Notes: generated from the letters alone by a model not told the origin. A DNA stretch of 47,026 nucleotides from Nostocales cyanobacterium Centralia_MAG_434 (GCA_021324415.1 JAJPJF010000460.1:1-47026), one strand, 5' to 3'; numbered from the stretch's first letter, positions 1-9,231 are shown. Numbers and translations: made by a program.

Positions 1-219
1 AATCTAATCAGAGCCTATATGCCTTGCTATGACTGGATTCTAAATTTTTGAGCCTTTCTATAAAATGGCTATTTTAAGGTCGTACCATAAAACCAACGCA
101 AGAGCCGTTTTTTTGAACTCGATTTTCCTTCAATGTCTTGTTTTATCTGTACAAAGAAACAGTATTTCTTGGAAAGAGTTGCATATATATATCCAACAAA
201 TCGATGTAGGATTTCTTAG

Positions 220-498
220 CTATAAAATCTGTGAATAAAAATGATTACTACTCTTATCCTGATACCTACAATATTCGTTGCCATCAATATCCCATAGCCT
301 TGAACCTATAGCTTTCGTTTCAATAATGGGATAGTTAATTTCCTTTAATGACAAGAGGAACTTTGCTAATCTTCCAGATGATTGGGTATCAGCAAAAACT
401 GGACGATAGCACTGTCTGAGTGATTTTGATGTTTTAGTCTGCTGAGTGTAGCGTGGAATAAAAGCTTCTAAATGCTGCTTAAGTTCTGGATTAGACAA
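220..498 (-). pseudogene. Remnant of class III aminotransferase (GSA-AT-like, NRPS/PKS type)
   Basis: The 92-residue frame reads like the entry segment of the glutamate-1-semialdehyde-type aminotransferase domains embedded in cyanobacterial NRPS/PKS proteins: an RYTQQTKTSKSLRQCYRPVFAD stretch split as 'RYTQQTKTSKSL' and 'YRPVFAD', then 'LKEINYPII' and 'GSRLWDIDGNEY'. Homology stops abruptly after GNEY near position 265. The next residues do not give the expected 'IDITMGFG' in any frame I tried, and the PLP-binding part is absent. The frame has only a TTG at its 5' end, directly behind an in-frame stop. I read it as a decayed fragment of a once larger biosynthetic gene and not a working protein. 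The family assignment is from remembered motifs. Confidence 0.6.
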
Positions 499-1452
499 GA
501 TTCAACACCCCGATAAATAATGGAAGATTGATACAATAAGCGCAAAAAATTAAAACACTAAGTTTTTGAAAATTTTATTTATGGCAACTTCTAGACATGT
601 TAAATTTAATCTCTCTAGTAAGATGAATTCTCCTCAGGAGAGACTAAACTGTCTTGGTTATTTTTGCGCTTGTTAAGTTGCGCCTAACTTGTAGCAAAAT
701 TAAGTGAAAGATATTTTTTCAGGCACAAAGTTGATCGATACCGCTTTTACGACATCTTTTAAATTTAAACAATTGTACCCTACTCCTCTTGATACCTCCC
801 GAAAGTTCAGGAGGATGACAAGACTTCTTATCTCATATATTTGGTCGTTTTAGTGGAATGGTATGAAGTATGGTTTCAAAAGGACTAGTGAATTCACTAA
901 CTTGATAATAACCTTTTAAAATTAAACTATATACCTTCAAACATATGACTTTTATCTTTCCCTAATTCGACTACTAGATTTTATTTTTGATGAGAAACGT
1001 TTAAGAATGCCTTATGGCAATGACAATACCTGAGGTAACCAAAGTAGTATTATTTGGTTATTATCTTGATATTGCCCGTTGCTTGTACAAATATATCCTC
1101 AATTATTGAACAAGGTTTGTAAACCGTATGATAGACGTTTCATGTCATACCATATTTTTCTCTTTTTTAAGTAAAAATTCTAGCTACTCTTTTTACTGAT
1201 ATTGCATTGCTTGAGCATAATCTTCTAAGGAATCGTAACCAATCTCAAATCGGCAGGTGCTTATTTTTTAATACTAATTACATAAACATTGATCAATCAT
1301 AAAGATTTGAAAACCTTGGAAACAAAGTATATTGATCTTCTTGATAGAACCTGTCTATCACATTTTTATACATTTTTATATCTTACATAAGATTCTCTAA
1401 ACTACTACTTTTTTCAACAAAGCGATCGCAAATTACAATCAAGCAATTAACC
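499..1452. other. AT-rich gene-free stretch
   Basis: I find no convincing coding frame, RNA gene or transposon end in this interval. It holds a perfect small palindrome (TCTCCT-c-AGGAGA, 629-641) and a weak hairpin CCTCC/GGAGG at 795-814. With gene remnants on both sides it looks like a decayed region. Confidence 0.5.
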
Positions 1453-1551
1453 TCAAGTCTGGTGCAACCAGTTGACTAAATCAGACGTTTCCGTGAAGTC
1501 TAGTAGAGCTTCGCCCAAAGCTTCCAACTTATCCAATGGTAAACCCTTATC
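1453..1551 (-). pseudogene. Remnant of DUF4351 C-terminal domain (Rpn/PD-(D/E)XK transposase-like family)
   Basis: The minus strand reads G-LPLDKLEALGEALLDF then TETSDLVNWLHQT and a TGA stop at 1453-1455. This is the characteristic end of the DUF4351 domain found at the C-terminus of cyanobacterial Rpn-family recombination-promoting nucleases ('LEALGEALLDF..ADLxxWL'). Nothing upstream in this frame belongs to that family; instead it runs in frame, past a TAG, into the DUF6464 gene. No start codon is available, so it is a fragment. A read-through fusion with the upstream gene is formally possible but unlikely. Confidence 0.6.
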
Positions 1552-1878
1552 CTAGGTAACATTTTTCCCACAGGTCGTTTCCCGTTGTTCATAATAACGG
1601 CAACCCTCACATGGTCCATTAGGATTGACAGCACAGCGTAAATAGCCAGAACGGGCATTAAACCGACAACTAACATCGCCGATGAGATAACCAACTCCTT
1701 CTAAATAGTAGCGATCGCTTGGATCTGGTCTAATGTTTTGCTGTATCTGTCCGTTGGGAGTAGCCATAGCAGCTCGTCTGATCTGTGAGCGTGTTCTAGA
1801 CCGTGTTTTACGCATCAACCATAAGGATAACAGGGATGGTAAGAAGCCAATGGCAAGAACCAAAAGTGTCTTTAACAC
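1552..1878 (-). CDS. DUF6464-like small membrane protein
   Basis: A 108-residue protein with one N-terminal hydrophobic helix (about residues 3-21), a basic stretch (RKTRSRTRSQIRR) on its cytoplasmic side, and a C-terminal half rich in cysteines (VSC, YLRC, GPCEGC, TTCG). Five Cys suggest a metal-binding or disulfide-stabilised module. I recognise the layout as the cyanobacterial family DUF6464, whose function is unknown. It ends at a TAG that is followed in frame by a DUF4351 remnant, so its 3' end may have been rearranged. The neighbours give no functional clue. Confidence 0.6.
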   Translation of the reverse strand: MLKTLLVLAIGFLPSLLSLWLMRKTRSRTRSQIRRAAMATPNGQIQQNIRPDPSDRYYLEGVGYLIGDVSCRFNARSGYLRCAVNPNGPCEGCRYYEQRETTCGKNVT

Positions 1879-1989
1879 CTTCTTTTTACCTCTCTCATAC
1901 GCTCATCGTTCCTAGTATTACATTTTCATTTTGTAAGAGTTAAGAAAGCGTTATGGTCAGTAATTAGTTATTAATTCTTATAAATGTAG

Positions 1990-2532
1990 CTACAGATACT
2001 TCCGCATATAGTTTCTCCGCCATTTTTCAAGTTGATCTATAGATATTGATTTTGTAATGACATTGACACCATTTCCACGCCAAGCAACTTCTGAATCTGT
2101 TGTAAATACACCACAATCTAGATGGTCTAACTCAATATTCCAAGATTCACTAAATTTGTTTTTTAAAGTTATCACTTGCTCAAATACTTTATTCCTGTGC
2201 TTATTTCTTCTTTTTCTTTCAGTTGCACCTTTCGCCTCTGTATCAATAAATTTTGTTTCAATTATTAATAATTTATTAATCGAAGTGAGATAAACAAAAT
2301 CACATTTTCCTAAATCTGTATAATCAGCCATCGGTGATTTTTCGAATAATAGCAATTCGGAGCATAAAGGAAATACCTCTTTAATATTCAAAAATAAATA
2401 TGCTTGTAATAACAATTCCTTATCATAAGGAAACCCAATCACACCTTCAAAAAATCTTTGAATGTTTTCCTGACTTTGAGGCTGAATTTTTTTACAATAT
2501 GTAACAAATTGACCTAACTCATCTGGGGTCAT
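1990..2532 (-). CDS. Hypothetical protein with possible PD-(D/E)XK nuclease-like core
   Basis: I do not recognise a named family for this 180-residue soluble protein. The central part shows 'KCDFVYL' followed about ten residues later by 'LLIIETKFID', a D-(hydrophobic strand)-ExK pattern that matches the catalytic core of PD-(D/E)XK phosphodiesterases. After it comes a very basic helix (ERKRRNKHRNK) that could contact nucleic acid, then 'FTTDSEVAW' and a C-terminal basic helix. Start: the ATG at 2532 is preceded by a purine-rich stretch (AGGGGAAGGAG) about 6-8 nt away, a good ribosome-binding site. It stands alone between a gene-poor region and repeats. An anti-phage or repair nuclease is possible but unproven. 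Confidence 0.5.
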   Translation of the reverse strand: MTPDELGQFVTYCKKIQPQSQENIQRFFEGVIGFPYDKELLLQAYLFLNIKEVFPLCSELLLFEKSPMADYTDLGKCDFVYLTSINKLLIIETKFIDTEAKGATERKRRNKHRNKVFEQVITLKNKFSESWNIELDHLDCGVFTTDSEVAWRGNGVNVITKSISIDQLEKWRRNYMRKYL

Positions 2533-2671
2533 TAAATTTTAGCTCCTTCCCCTAGTTACCACATAAACACGCATGGCATAAAAAAATACCATTTTTCAGT
2601 GAAACTATTATCCGAGGAAGTCACTAAAAAAACAATTTATATTATGAGGGTGTACGGTAATTTACTGAGAA

Positions 2672-2760
2672 GGGGAGTGGGGGCAGAGGAGACAAGGAGG
2701 ACAGGGAGGATAGGGAGGACAAGGAGGACAGGGAGGACAAGGGAGACAAGGGAGACTATT
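2672..2760. repeat. Purine-rich tandem repeat (GGAGGACAA / GGGAGACAA units)
   Basis: About nine imperfect 9-bp units of the type AAGGAGGACAGGGAGGA lie just downstream of the dnaE-C stop codon. The same unit recurs at 9126-9192 and 18230-18290 and, inside a gene, near 37690-37720. This fits the short tandemly repeated repetitive (STRR) sequences common in heterocystous cyanobacteria. Confidence 0.75.
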
Positions 2761-2784
2761 TTGATAACTAACTCCTAACTCTCC

Positions 2785-4134
2785 CTAGGCGCTAGTAAGC
2801 GGTTGTACATGAGCCGAAAATCTGGCATTTTGAAGAGCTTGAACAGTTATTCTCGAATCTTGTACCCAAAATTGTCGTCCAAAACGGACGAGGTGACGAG
2901 AATCTCCAGCGCGTACAACCCCGATGACTGGGACTTTCGCTTTTTCCTTATCCCCTGATTGTTCTTGTAAAATTGTTCTCAAGCGATGCTGTTCTTCAAT
3001 GGTTGCGGCTTGTTGAACGCTTAGTTCTACCATTACCATTTGTACAGTTTCTACAGGTTCCGCATCTTCAACAATCAGCTGAGTTTGCTCATCCCGTCTG
3101 TCTACTTTTCCCCAAATGATAACTCTAGAGTCAACTTGAAGCAGTAAATGAATCCGTTCATATATTTTAGGAAATACGACTGCTTCTGATTGTGCAGTCA
3201 AATCTTCTATCTGTAAAATGGCCATTGGATCGCCTTTTTTCGTCATCACTTTTTTAACACCATTTAGCATGACGACTACACAAAGGGTTGTGTCTTCTTT
3301 TTGTTCGCCAAGTTGAGCAAGATTGATTGGAGCTAAAACTCTTGCTGATTGGCGTATAGATTTAAGTGGATGATCTGACACATAAAAGCCCAGCAGTTCT
3401 TTTTCCATTCTCAATTTTTCTTGTGGAGGAAAATCAGAGACAGGTTTGGCTTTAGGTGCCACTTCAAAGCTGTTTTTGACTGGATTGTTTTGAGAAGAAA
3501 ACCCACCTCCTAATAAATCAAAGAGATTTCCCTGACCACTGGCTCGATCTCTTGCACGCGATTGGGCCCAGTCATACACTAGCTCTAGGTCGTGAATTAA
3601 CTGTTGACGATTAGATTCTATTTTGTCAAAGGCTCCAGAGTAAATGAGCGATTCTAGAGTACGGCGGTTGACAGCACGTAGATCGACGCGATCGCAAAAA
3701 TCTGCCAGCGATTTAAACTCCCCTCCCTCAGATCTTGCTTCCAAAATACAGGCGATCGCATTTTGCCCTACATTCCGAACTGCTGATAATCCAAACAAAA
3801 TTTTGTCTGCAGATGGCGTAAAATCAATACCAGAGCGATTTATATCTGGTGGTTCAATCTGAATATTCATACTCATACAAGTGGAAATATATTTCTGCAC
3901 CTTGTCTGTGTCACCACTATTAGCTGTTAGCAGTGCTGCCATATATTCCAATGGATAATTAGCCTTCAAATATGCAGTTTGATAAGTTACATAACCATAT
4001 GCCGTTGAATGAGATTTATTGAAACAATTGGAAGCTACTAACCCATTTTTGATGACAAAGTTATGGTCGCGCTCCACTCCAATGTCATATACATTTTGTG
4101 TATTCAAAGATTTACGTGTGATTATTTTAACCAT
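2785..4134 (-). CDS. dnaE-C: DNA polymerase III alpha subunit, C-terminal half with DnaE split-intein C fragment
   Basis: Residues 1-36 are a complete C-terminal split intein: it opens MVKII, contains NVYDIGVERDHNF and ends GLVASN, with the conserved Asp17 and His24, penultimate Ser35 and cyclising Asn36. The extein starts with Cys37 in CFNKSHSTAYGY, the canonical DnaE junction. The rest is the end of the replicative polymerase: polymerase/HhH region (about 37-200), then an OB fold (about 290-370, 'LCVVVMLNGV..AILQIEDL'). In cyanobacteria the N-half lies at a distant locus and the two are joined by protein trans-splicing to give active DnaE. The N-half is not in this window. It is transcribed divergently from gatA, and its stop codon abuts a purine-rich repeat. 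Confidence 0.96.
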   Translation of the reverse strand: MVKIITRKSLNTQNVYDIGVERDHNFVIKNGLVASNCFNKSHSTAYGYVTYQTAYLKANYPLEYMAALLTANSGDTDKVQKYISTCMSMNIQIEPPDINRSGIDFTPSADKILFGLSAVRNVGQNAIACILEARSEGGEFKSLADFCDRVDLRAVNRRTLESLIYSGAFDKIESNRQQLIHDLELVYDWAQSRARDRASGQGNLFDLLGGGFSSQNNPVKNSFEVAPKAKPVSDFPPQEKLRMEKELLGFYVSDHPLKSIRQSARVLAPINLAQLGEQKEDTTLCVVVMLNGVKKVMTKKGDPMAILQIEDLTAQSEAVVFPKIYERIHLLLQVDSRVIIWGKVDRRDEQTQLIVEDAEPVETVQMVMVELSVQQAATIEEQHRLRTILQEQSGDKEKAKVPVIGVVRAGDSRHLVRFGRQFWVQDSRITVQALQNARFSAHVQPLTSA

Positions 4135-4365
4135 TTTTCTAGGACTTTAAAATTTGTACAATTGAGAAATTGAGTATGCTAGGGTGAGCATTGCCAATCT
4201 CAGGAGAATACATATTAATTTAATGCAAACCGCACATAGGTCGCGGTGAGAGCTGACGACCTCTTTTAGATCTTATAAAGAGAATAATTGTGTGGTTAAA
4301 CGAAACGGCCTACAAATTCTAAACCTGTACTAAAATCATAGACTTGCGTTACAAAGGGAACAATC

Positions 4366-5829
4366 ATGGCATCCATCCGTGAGTTGCACACACAGCTAAT
4401 CAAAAAAGAACGTTCTGCAGTTGAAATTACCCAAGAAGCTTTAGACCGCATTCAAGCACTAGAGCCTCAATTACATAGCTTTTTGTGCATAACTGCTGAA
4501 AAGGCACTACAACAAGCACAGGAAGTGGATGCCAAAATTGCCAGTGGAGAAGAGATCGGTTTACTAGCAGGGATTCCAATTGGCATCAAAGACAACATGT
4601 GTACTAAGGGAATCTTAACCACCTGTGCCTCTCGAATTCTCGAAAATTTTGTGCCGCCTTATGAGTCAACAGTGACGCAAAAACTGGCAGAGGCTGGTGC
4701 AGTGATGGTTGGTAAAACAAATCTAGATGAGTTTGCAATGGGTGGTTCCACAGAAACATCCGCTTACCAAATCACTACCAATCCTTGGGATTTATCAAGA
4801 GTTCCAGGTGGTTCTTCAGGTGGTTCAGCCGCAGCGGTGGCAGCTGAAGAATGTGTTGTTGCTCTCGGGTCTGATACTGGCGGTTCAATTCGGCAACCAG
4901 CGTCTTTCTGTGGTATTGTGGGGTTAAAACCAACATATGGATTGGTTTCCCGTTACGGGCTAGTCGCTTTCGCGTCTTCTTTAGATCAAATTGGACCTTT
5001 TGCACGCACAGTAGAAGATGCAGCAATATTATTGAATGCGATCGCCGGATATGATCCCAAAGATTCCACCAGTTTGAAAGTTGACATTCCCGATTACACT
5101 GCCAGCTTAAAAGCCGATCTCAAATCTGGAAGAAAGTTAAAAATTGGTGTCATTAAAGAAACCTTTGGCGAAGGCTTAGATCCAGTGGTTGAACAAGCTG
5201 TGACCAAAGCGTTTGATCAACTTAAAAATCTGGGAGCAGAAATTCATTTCATTTCCTGTCCTCGATTTCGCTATGGCTTACCAAGCTACTATGTCATTGC
5301 TCCATCTGAAGCATCGGCAAATTTAGCTCGTTATGATGGCGTCAAGTATGGCTATCGCGCACCAGAAGCAGATAACCTGCTTTCAATGTACACCCGTACC
5401 CGTGCCGCAGGTTTTGGTGCAGAAGTTAAACGCCGGATCATGATTGGAACATATACTCTTTCTGCTGGTTATTACGATGCTTACTATCTTAAAGCCCAAA
5501 AAGTCCGCACCCTCATTAAGCAAGACTTTGAAAAAGCTTTTGAGGAGGTTGATGTTTTAGCCTGTCCCACTGCTCCCACCACAGCATACAAAGTGGGAGA
5601 AAAAACCACTGACCCTCTAAGTATGTATTTAGTTGACTTGATGACTATTCCTGTAAACCTTGCTGGGTTACCCGGTATAAGCGTACCATGTGGTTTTGAT
5701 GACAAAGGTCTACCAATTGGTTTACAACTCATTGGTCAAGTTCTGCGAGAAGACCAACTGTTTCAAGTGGCTCATGCTTATGAGCAATCGACAACTTGGC
5801 ATTTGCGTAAACCAGAGCTATTGAGTTAG
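4366..5829 (+). CDS. gatA: Glutamyl-tRNA(Gln)/aspartyl-tRNA(Asn) amidotransferase subunit A
   Basis: Amidase subunit of the GatCAB complex, which releases ammonia from glutamine and passes it to GatB to convert Glu-tRNA(Gln) to Gln-tRNA(Gln) in the cytoplasm. The amidase-signature Ser-cisSer-Lys triad is visible as Lys75 (GIKDNM), cis-Ser150 (PGGSSGGS) and nucleophile Ser174 (DTGGSIRQP), each four residues earlier than the Staphylococcus numbering I remember. At 487 residues it is of normal length. The ATG at 4366 is preceded by AAAGGGA at a suitable distance. gatB and gatC are not adjacent, which is usual in cyanobacteria. A heptamer repeat starts at its stop codon. Confidence 0.97.
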   Translation: MASIRELHTQLIKKERSAVEITQEALDRIQALEPQLHSFLCITAEKALQQAQEVDAKIASGEEIGLLAGIPIGIKDNMCTKGILTTCASRILENFVPPYESTVTQKLAEAGAVMVGKTNLDEFAMGGSTETSAYQITTNPWDLSRVPGGSSGGSAAAVAAEECVVALGSDTGGSIRQPASFCGIVGLKPTYGLVSRYGLVAFASSLDQIGPFARTVEDAAILLNAIAGYDPKDSTSLKVDIPDYTASLKADLKSGRKLKIGVIKETFGEGLDPVVEQAVTKAFDQLKNLGAEIHFISCPRFRYGLPSYYVIAPSEASANLARYDGVKYGYRAPEADNLLSMYTRTRAAGFGAEVKRRIMIGTYTLSAGYYDAYYLKAQKVRTLIKQDFEKAFEEVDVLACPTAPTTAYKVGEKTTDPLSMYLVDLMTIPVNLAGLPGISVPCGFDDKGLPIGLQLIGQVLREDQLFQVAHAYEQSTTWHLRKPELLS

Positions 5830-5880
5830 GGAGTAGGGAGTAGGGTGTAGGGTGTAGGGTGTAGGGTGTAGGATGTAGGA
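5826..5880. repeat. Heptamer tandem repeat (TAGGGTG)n
   Basis: Directly after the gatA stop, units of TAGGGTG/TAGGGAG repeat about seven times. This is a classic STRR-type heptanucleotide array of heterocystous cyanobacteria. The two flanking genes converge on it. Confidence 0.85.
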
Positions 5881-5926
5881 CAGTAGAAGAAACTTTCTCC
5901 CTTGTCTCCCCCATTCCCCACTCCCC

Positions 5927-6796
5927 TCAATGGCTAGTAAATGTTACCTGCTTGACACTTCCTACGGTGCCTAAAGGTTTTGGTTGCTGATTATTTTCTG
6001 AAACCAATACAGCACCGGCATTGCCAGAACGAATCGTTAAATCTTTGGTCGCTGTCCAGGTTTTCCGTTCTCCTTTACTGAGGATTCCCGTAAAGACAGT
6101 TTTGCCATCGGCTTTTACTCGCAGCCATGATTTGTCTTGAAATTCGAGAGTCACCTCAACTGGTGAAGTTGCTTGTGTTGTAGGAGATACTGTTGCGTTT
6201 GGGGAAGACAGTGGTACAGGTGTTTCCCCTGCAGTCGGTAAGTTGTTTGTTGTCGATGTTGCTGGTAATGATGTCACTGGAACAGGCACTGTTTTTTTGG
6301 TTGAAATTGCCTGTGGTGAGGTGAGTGTTGCTGGGGTGGAAGCGGTTTTGTGCTCTAAGGGACTTGACGAAGTTTTGCTTTGAGTGTGAACTTCAGTTGT
6401 ACGTTGTGGATTAAGTATATAAAACAGTCCGAAACTGGCCCCAACTAATAATAGAATGTATGGTACAACAAGAGGTATATATATATTTGGCTTTTCATCT
6501 AAATTCTCTTGTTCCTCGTGAGATTGTGGAGGAGAAAAAGCAGTGGCAAAACTTTTTGCTAAAGCAGCACCATCTAATCCTAGTGCATCGCCATAGTGGC
6601 GGATGAATCCTTGAACGTAAATCGGCTCAGGCAAATCCTCAAATCGTCCTTCTTCTAATGCTTGGAGAAAGGCTGGGCGAATACGGGTGTGAGCAGCTAT
6701 TTCGTCTATACGTAGTGATTTTTCTTGTCGTACTTGTTGTAATTGTCTAACTATTTGCTTTAACTGCTCCTCTTGAGCCTCATTTAACAGCTTCAC
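5927..6796 (-). CDS. RodZ-like helix-turn-helix membrane protein with C-terminal DUF4115
   Basis: Residues about 8-75 form the HTH_25 fold of RodZ ('LQQVRQEKSLRIDEIAAHT', 'FLQALEEGRFEDLP', 'YVQGFIRHYGDALGLD'). A single hydrophobic helix spans about 105-128, followed by a long Ser/Thr/Pro-rich linker (about 130-210) and a C-terminal beta-rich DUF4115 domain (about 212-285, 'EVTLEFQDKSWLRVKADGKT'). In RodZ the cytoplasmic HTH binds MreB and supports cell-shape control; the periplasmic part is exposed to the wall. This protein has the full RodZ layout at 289 residues, but whether it works as RodZ is inference. A second, different HTH_25 protein lies two genes away. Confidence 0.8.
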   Translation of the reverse strand: MKLLNEAQEEQLKQIVRQLQQVRQEKSLRIDEIAAHTRIRPAFLQALEEGRFEDLPEPIYVQGFIRHYGDALGLDGAALAKSFATAFSPPQSHEEQENLDEKPNIYIPLVVPYILLLVGASFGLFYILNPQRTTEVHTQSKTSSSPLEHKTASTPATLTSPQAISTKKTVPVPVTSLPATSTTNNLPTAGETPVPLSSPNATVSPTTQATSPVEVTLEFQDKSWLRVKADGKTVFTGILSKGERKTWTATKDLTIRSGNAGAVLVSENNQQPKPLGTVGSVKQVTFTSH

Positions 6797-6975
6797 AGTT
6801 TTCTCCTAAATTCTACTAAGTGTTTATTTATTAATCAAGAAACTACTTAAATAGATGTACATTTACTCACTGATTTATGAAAGTTATTGTAATTCATTTT
6901 TTAATAACCTATTTATAGTTATCAAAACTTAAGCTGCTTATTTAGGCTACTATTATTGTATTTAAAAACACTTGC

Positions 6976-7860
6976 ATGAAAACAGATCAGCTGCAACATC
7001 CCATAAGTTCGTTGTTCATGATACTAATTTTTTTAGGAATGGTTGCAGTGCTAACCTACTGCGCTTTGTGTGTATTGCTTTTTTTTGTACAGTCACGATA
7101 CATTTTTTTTCCATCTCCAACCATCAACACAACACCAGAGTCTTTTAATCTCCACTATCAAGAAATACGGTTACCTGTGCCAGCGAGATTTGGTAAGGTG
7201 GAACAAATTCATGGTTGGTGGATAAAAGCAAACCCATCACATGGAAAAGTCTTACTATATCTGCATGGGAATGGGATCAACATTGGCGCAAATCTTGAAA
7301 ATGCATATTTGTTTCATCAACTAGGGTTTTCTATTTTACTGATTGATTACCGAGGTTATGGTCGTAGTAAAGGTCGTTTTCCTACTGAAAAGCGAGTTTA
7401 TCAAGATGCTACTGAAGCTTGGAGTTATTTAATACACCAGCAGCATATTTTACCTAAACAAATTTGTATATATGGACATTCTTTAGGAGGTGCAATCGCC
7501 ATTGATTTAGCAGTCCGATATCCAGATGCTGCTGGTTTAATTGTGGAAAGCTCTTTTACCTCAATCCGTCAAGTTATTGCTCACCGGAACATTTTTTCAA
7601 TGTTTCCAGTCGATCTGATCCTGACACAGCGGTTTGAATCAATAAAAAAAGTGCCAAATTTAAAAGTGCCAGTTTTATTCATCCATGGAACTGCTGATAT
7701 GATCGTCCCGTCTTTTATGAGTGAAGAACTTTATGCTGCATCTTTGGAACCTAAAAGGCTGCTTCTCGTCTCAGAAGCAGAACATAACAATGTAGCGCAA
7801 GTTGCTCCTTCGCAATATCTGCAAGCAGTACAGTCTTTTGTGCATTTTATTGGCTTGTGA
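6976..7860 (+). CDS. Membrane-anchored alpha/beta hydrolase (BEM46/ABHD13-like)
   Basis: An N-terminal hydrophobic segment (about residues 11-38) anchors the protein; the rest is an alpha/beta-hydrolase of the BEM46 type. The oxyanion-hole motif LYLHGNG (about 94-100), the nucleophile elbow GHSLGG with Ser169, the acid Asp241 in HGTADMIVP and His270 in EAEHNN complete a triad. 'DYRGYGRS' is typical of this family. Substrates are unknown; family members are esterase/thioesterase-like. It sits between two RodZ-like genes but with long spacers, so it is probably a separate transcription unit. The start is preceded by an AT-rich stretch with no clear Shine-Dalgarno. Confidence 0.85.
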   Translation: MKTDQLQHPISSLFMILIFLGMVAVLTYCALCVLLFFVQSRYIFFPSPTINTTPESFNLHYQEIRLPVPARFGKVEQIHGWWIKANPSHGKVLLYLHGNGINIGANLENAYLFHQLGFSILLIDYRGYGRSKGRFPTEKRVYQDATEAWSYLIHQQHILPKQICIYGHSLGGAIAIDLAVRYPDAAGLIVESSFTSIRQVIAHRNIFSMFPVDLILTQRFESIKKVPNLKVPVLFIHGTADMIVPSFMSEELYAASLEPKRLLLVSEAEHNNVAQVAPSQYLQAVQSFVHFIGL

Positions 7861-8018
7861 TTTGATGAAAGCCCAGTTATTTGTGTCATCATTATTATTT
7901 ATTTGTAATTTAAAAAAGCTGGGAATCTGTTAATAAAAAATCCGGAAATATTGAGTACCTCCAAGAATAAAATACACAGCACTATTTTTGGCTAAATTGC
8001 CTGTAGAGGCTTTTAATA

Positions 8019-9122
8019 ATGGTTATGACATCTGTGTACTTTTTATCGATTCCTGGTGAAGATTCTCCTATGGAAATTTCTCAAGATGACTTGCGATCGC
8101 TCTTAGGTGAAATAGAAACCAAATTGCATCGAAGTAAAGCTTATCGTCGTGCACTAGCGACTATGCAAAAGTCCTTGGGAGACTCATCAGAACCTGTTAA
8201 TCAATTGCTTAAATCTGTAGGTAGAGAAGCAATCAGTGTAGCATTTCAGTATTTTATTCAAGCACACAAAAAAATAGTAGAGAGCAACAAACAAGCAGAT
8301 AATCAGAGTGAAAAAGTAGCTGTTAAACCTGGAAATTCTACAGAATTATCACAATGCTTTACTGATGTAAACCCTAATAAAATATCTCCTAATACAACAA
8401 CTAACAAAGTTGATTCACTACCTGAATCTAATATGGCTGTGAACACAGCTGACTATGGAGTGAAACTTCGAGAAAATAGCCCGACAACAAAAACGTCCAT
8501 GAAGTGGCTTAAGAAGCTTAATAAAAAAGCTTCTAAAGCTGAGCTTGCACGAAGAGCAGCTCAACAACGCTCGGAGACTCTGCGTCAAATTGGACAACAG
8601 CTACGGGAAGCACGTGAGTTTCAAGGTCTTTCTCTTAGCCAACTAAATACTTATACTCATGTGCAAATTCATTACATGGAGGCAGTAGAAAATGGTAACT
8701 GGGAGTTATTGCCAGATGAAGTGTTTGTTCGTGGCTATGTTCGTGTGATGGGTAATACCCTTGGACTAGATGGCACAGCTTTAGCAGCTTCCTTACCAGC
8801 GCCGGAATCGGTCAAATCGATTTTGCCTTCTAGGTATGAGTCAAAAAAGATTTCTAACTTGGGAATAGGAATGGCATTAGGATTAAGCCCCGTGCATTTG
8901 TACGTTGGTTACACAGTTCTCATGGCAGGAGCACTAGGAGGATTATCAATGCTGTCTCAGCAAGCACACGCTGATCGACTGATTCAACAAGAAGCCGTTA
9001 CTCCCTCTTCTTCATTTACTCAGCCATTACAAGAGCAAAAACCAACCACAAAACCTGGCTTACAATCTAGCCGTGCTGGTGTCTCTGTTGGAAATGATAT
9101 TTCTCCACCAGAAGCGATTTAA
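8019..9122 (+). CDS. RodZ-like HTH_25 domain protein, no DUF4115
   Basis: A 367-residue protein with an unassigned N-terminal helical part (about 18-85), a Ser/Thr/Asn-rich linker, a basic stretch (KWLKKLNKKASK) and then an HTH_25 domain at about 188-260 ('IGQQLREAREFQGLSL', 'YMEAVENGNWELLPDEVFVRG'). After this lie one or two weakly hydrophobic segments (about 280-315) and a short polar tail; no DUF4115 domain is present. An internal ATG at 8070 (MEISQDD) may be the true start, since the first 17 residues look non-conserved. It resembles the small HTH membrane proteins of cyanobacteria more than canonical RodZ. Function unknown. Confidence 0.75.
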   Translation: MVMTSVYFLSIPGEDSPMEISQDDLRSLLGEIETKLHRSKAYRRALATMQKSLGDSSEPVNQLLKSVGREAISVAFQYFIQAHKKIVESNKQADNQSEKVAVKPGNSTELSQCFTDVNPNKISPNTTTNKVDSLPESNMAVNTADYGVKLRENSPTTKTSMKWLKKLNKKASKAELARRAAQQRSETLRQIGQQLREAREFQGLSLSQLNTYTHVQIHYMEAVENGNWELLPDEVFVRGYVRVMGNTLGLDGTALAASLPAPESVKSILPSRYESKKISNLGIGMALGLSPVHLYVGYTVLMAGALGGLSMLSQQAHADRLIQQEAVTPSSSFTQPLQEQKPTTKPGLQSSRAGVSVGNDISPPEAI

Positions 9123-9125
9123 GAG

Positions 9126-9192
9126 TAGGGAGTGGGGAGTGGGGAGTGGGGAGTAGGATCAGGAGGAGACAAGGAGGATAGGGGAAGGGAGG
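9126..9192. repeat. Purine-rich tandem repeat (GGGGAGT, then GGAGGACAA-like)
   Basis: Four copies of GTGGGGA/GTAGGGA are followed by AGGAGGAGACAAGGAGGATAGGG, the same vocabulary as at 2672-2760. It fills the space between two convergent genes. Confidence 0.8.
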
Positions 9193-9231
9193 TATTCTAT
9201 CCTATGCCGCCCGTACTCCTAACTCCCTTCC

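Noticed and set aside
2672-2760. Purine-rich repeat considered as a CRISPR array
   Set aside because: Units are about 9 bp, contiguous and without spacers; they match STRR repeats.
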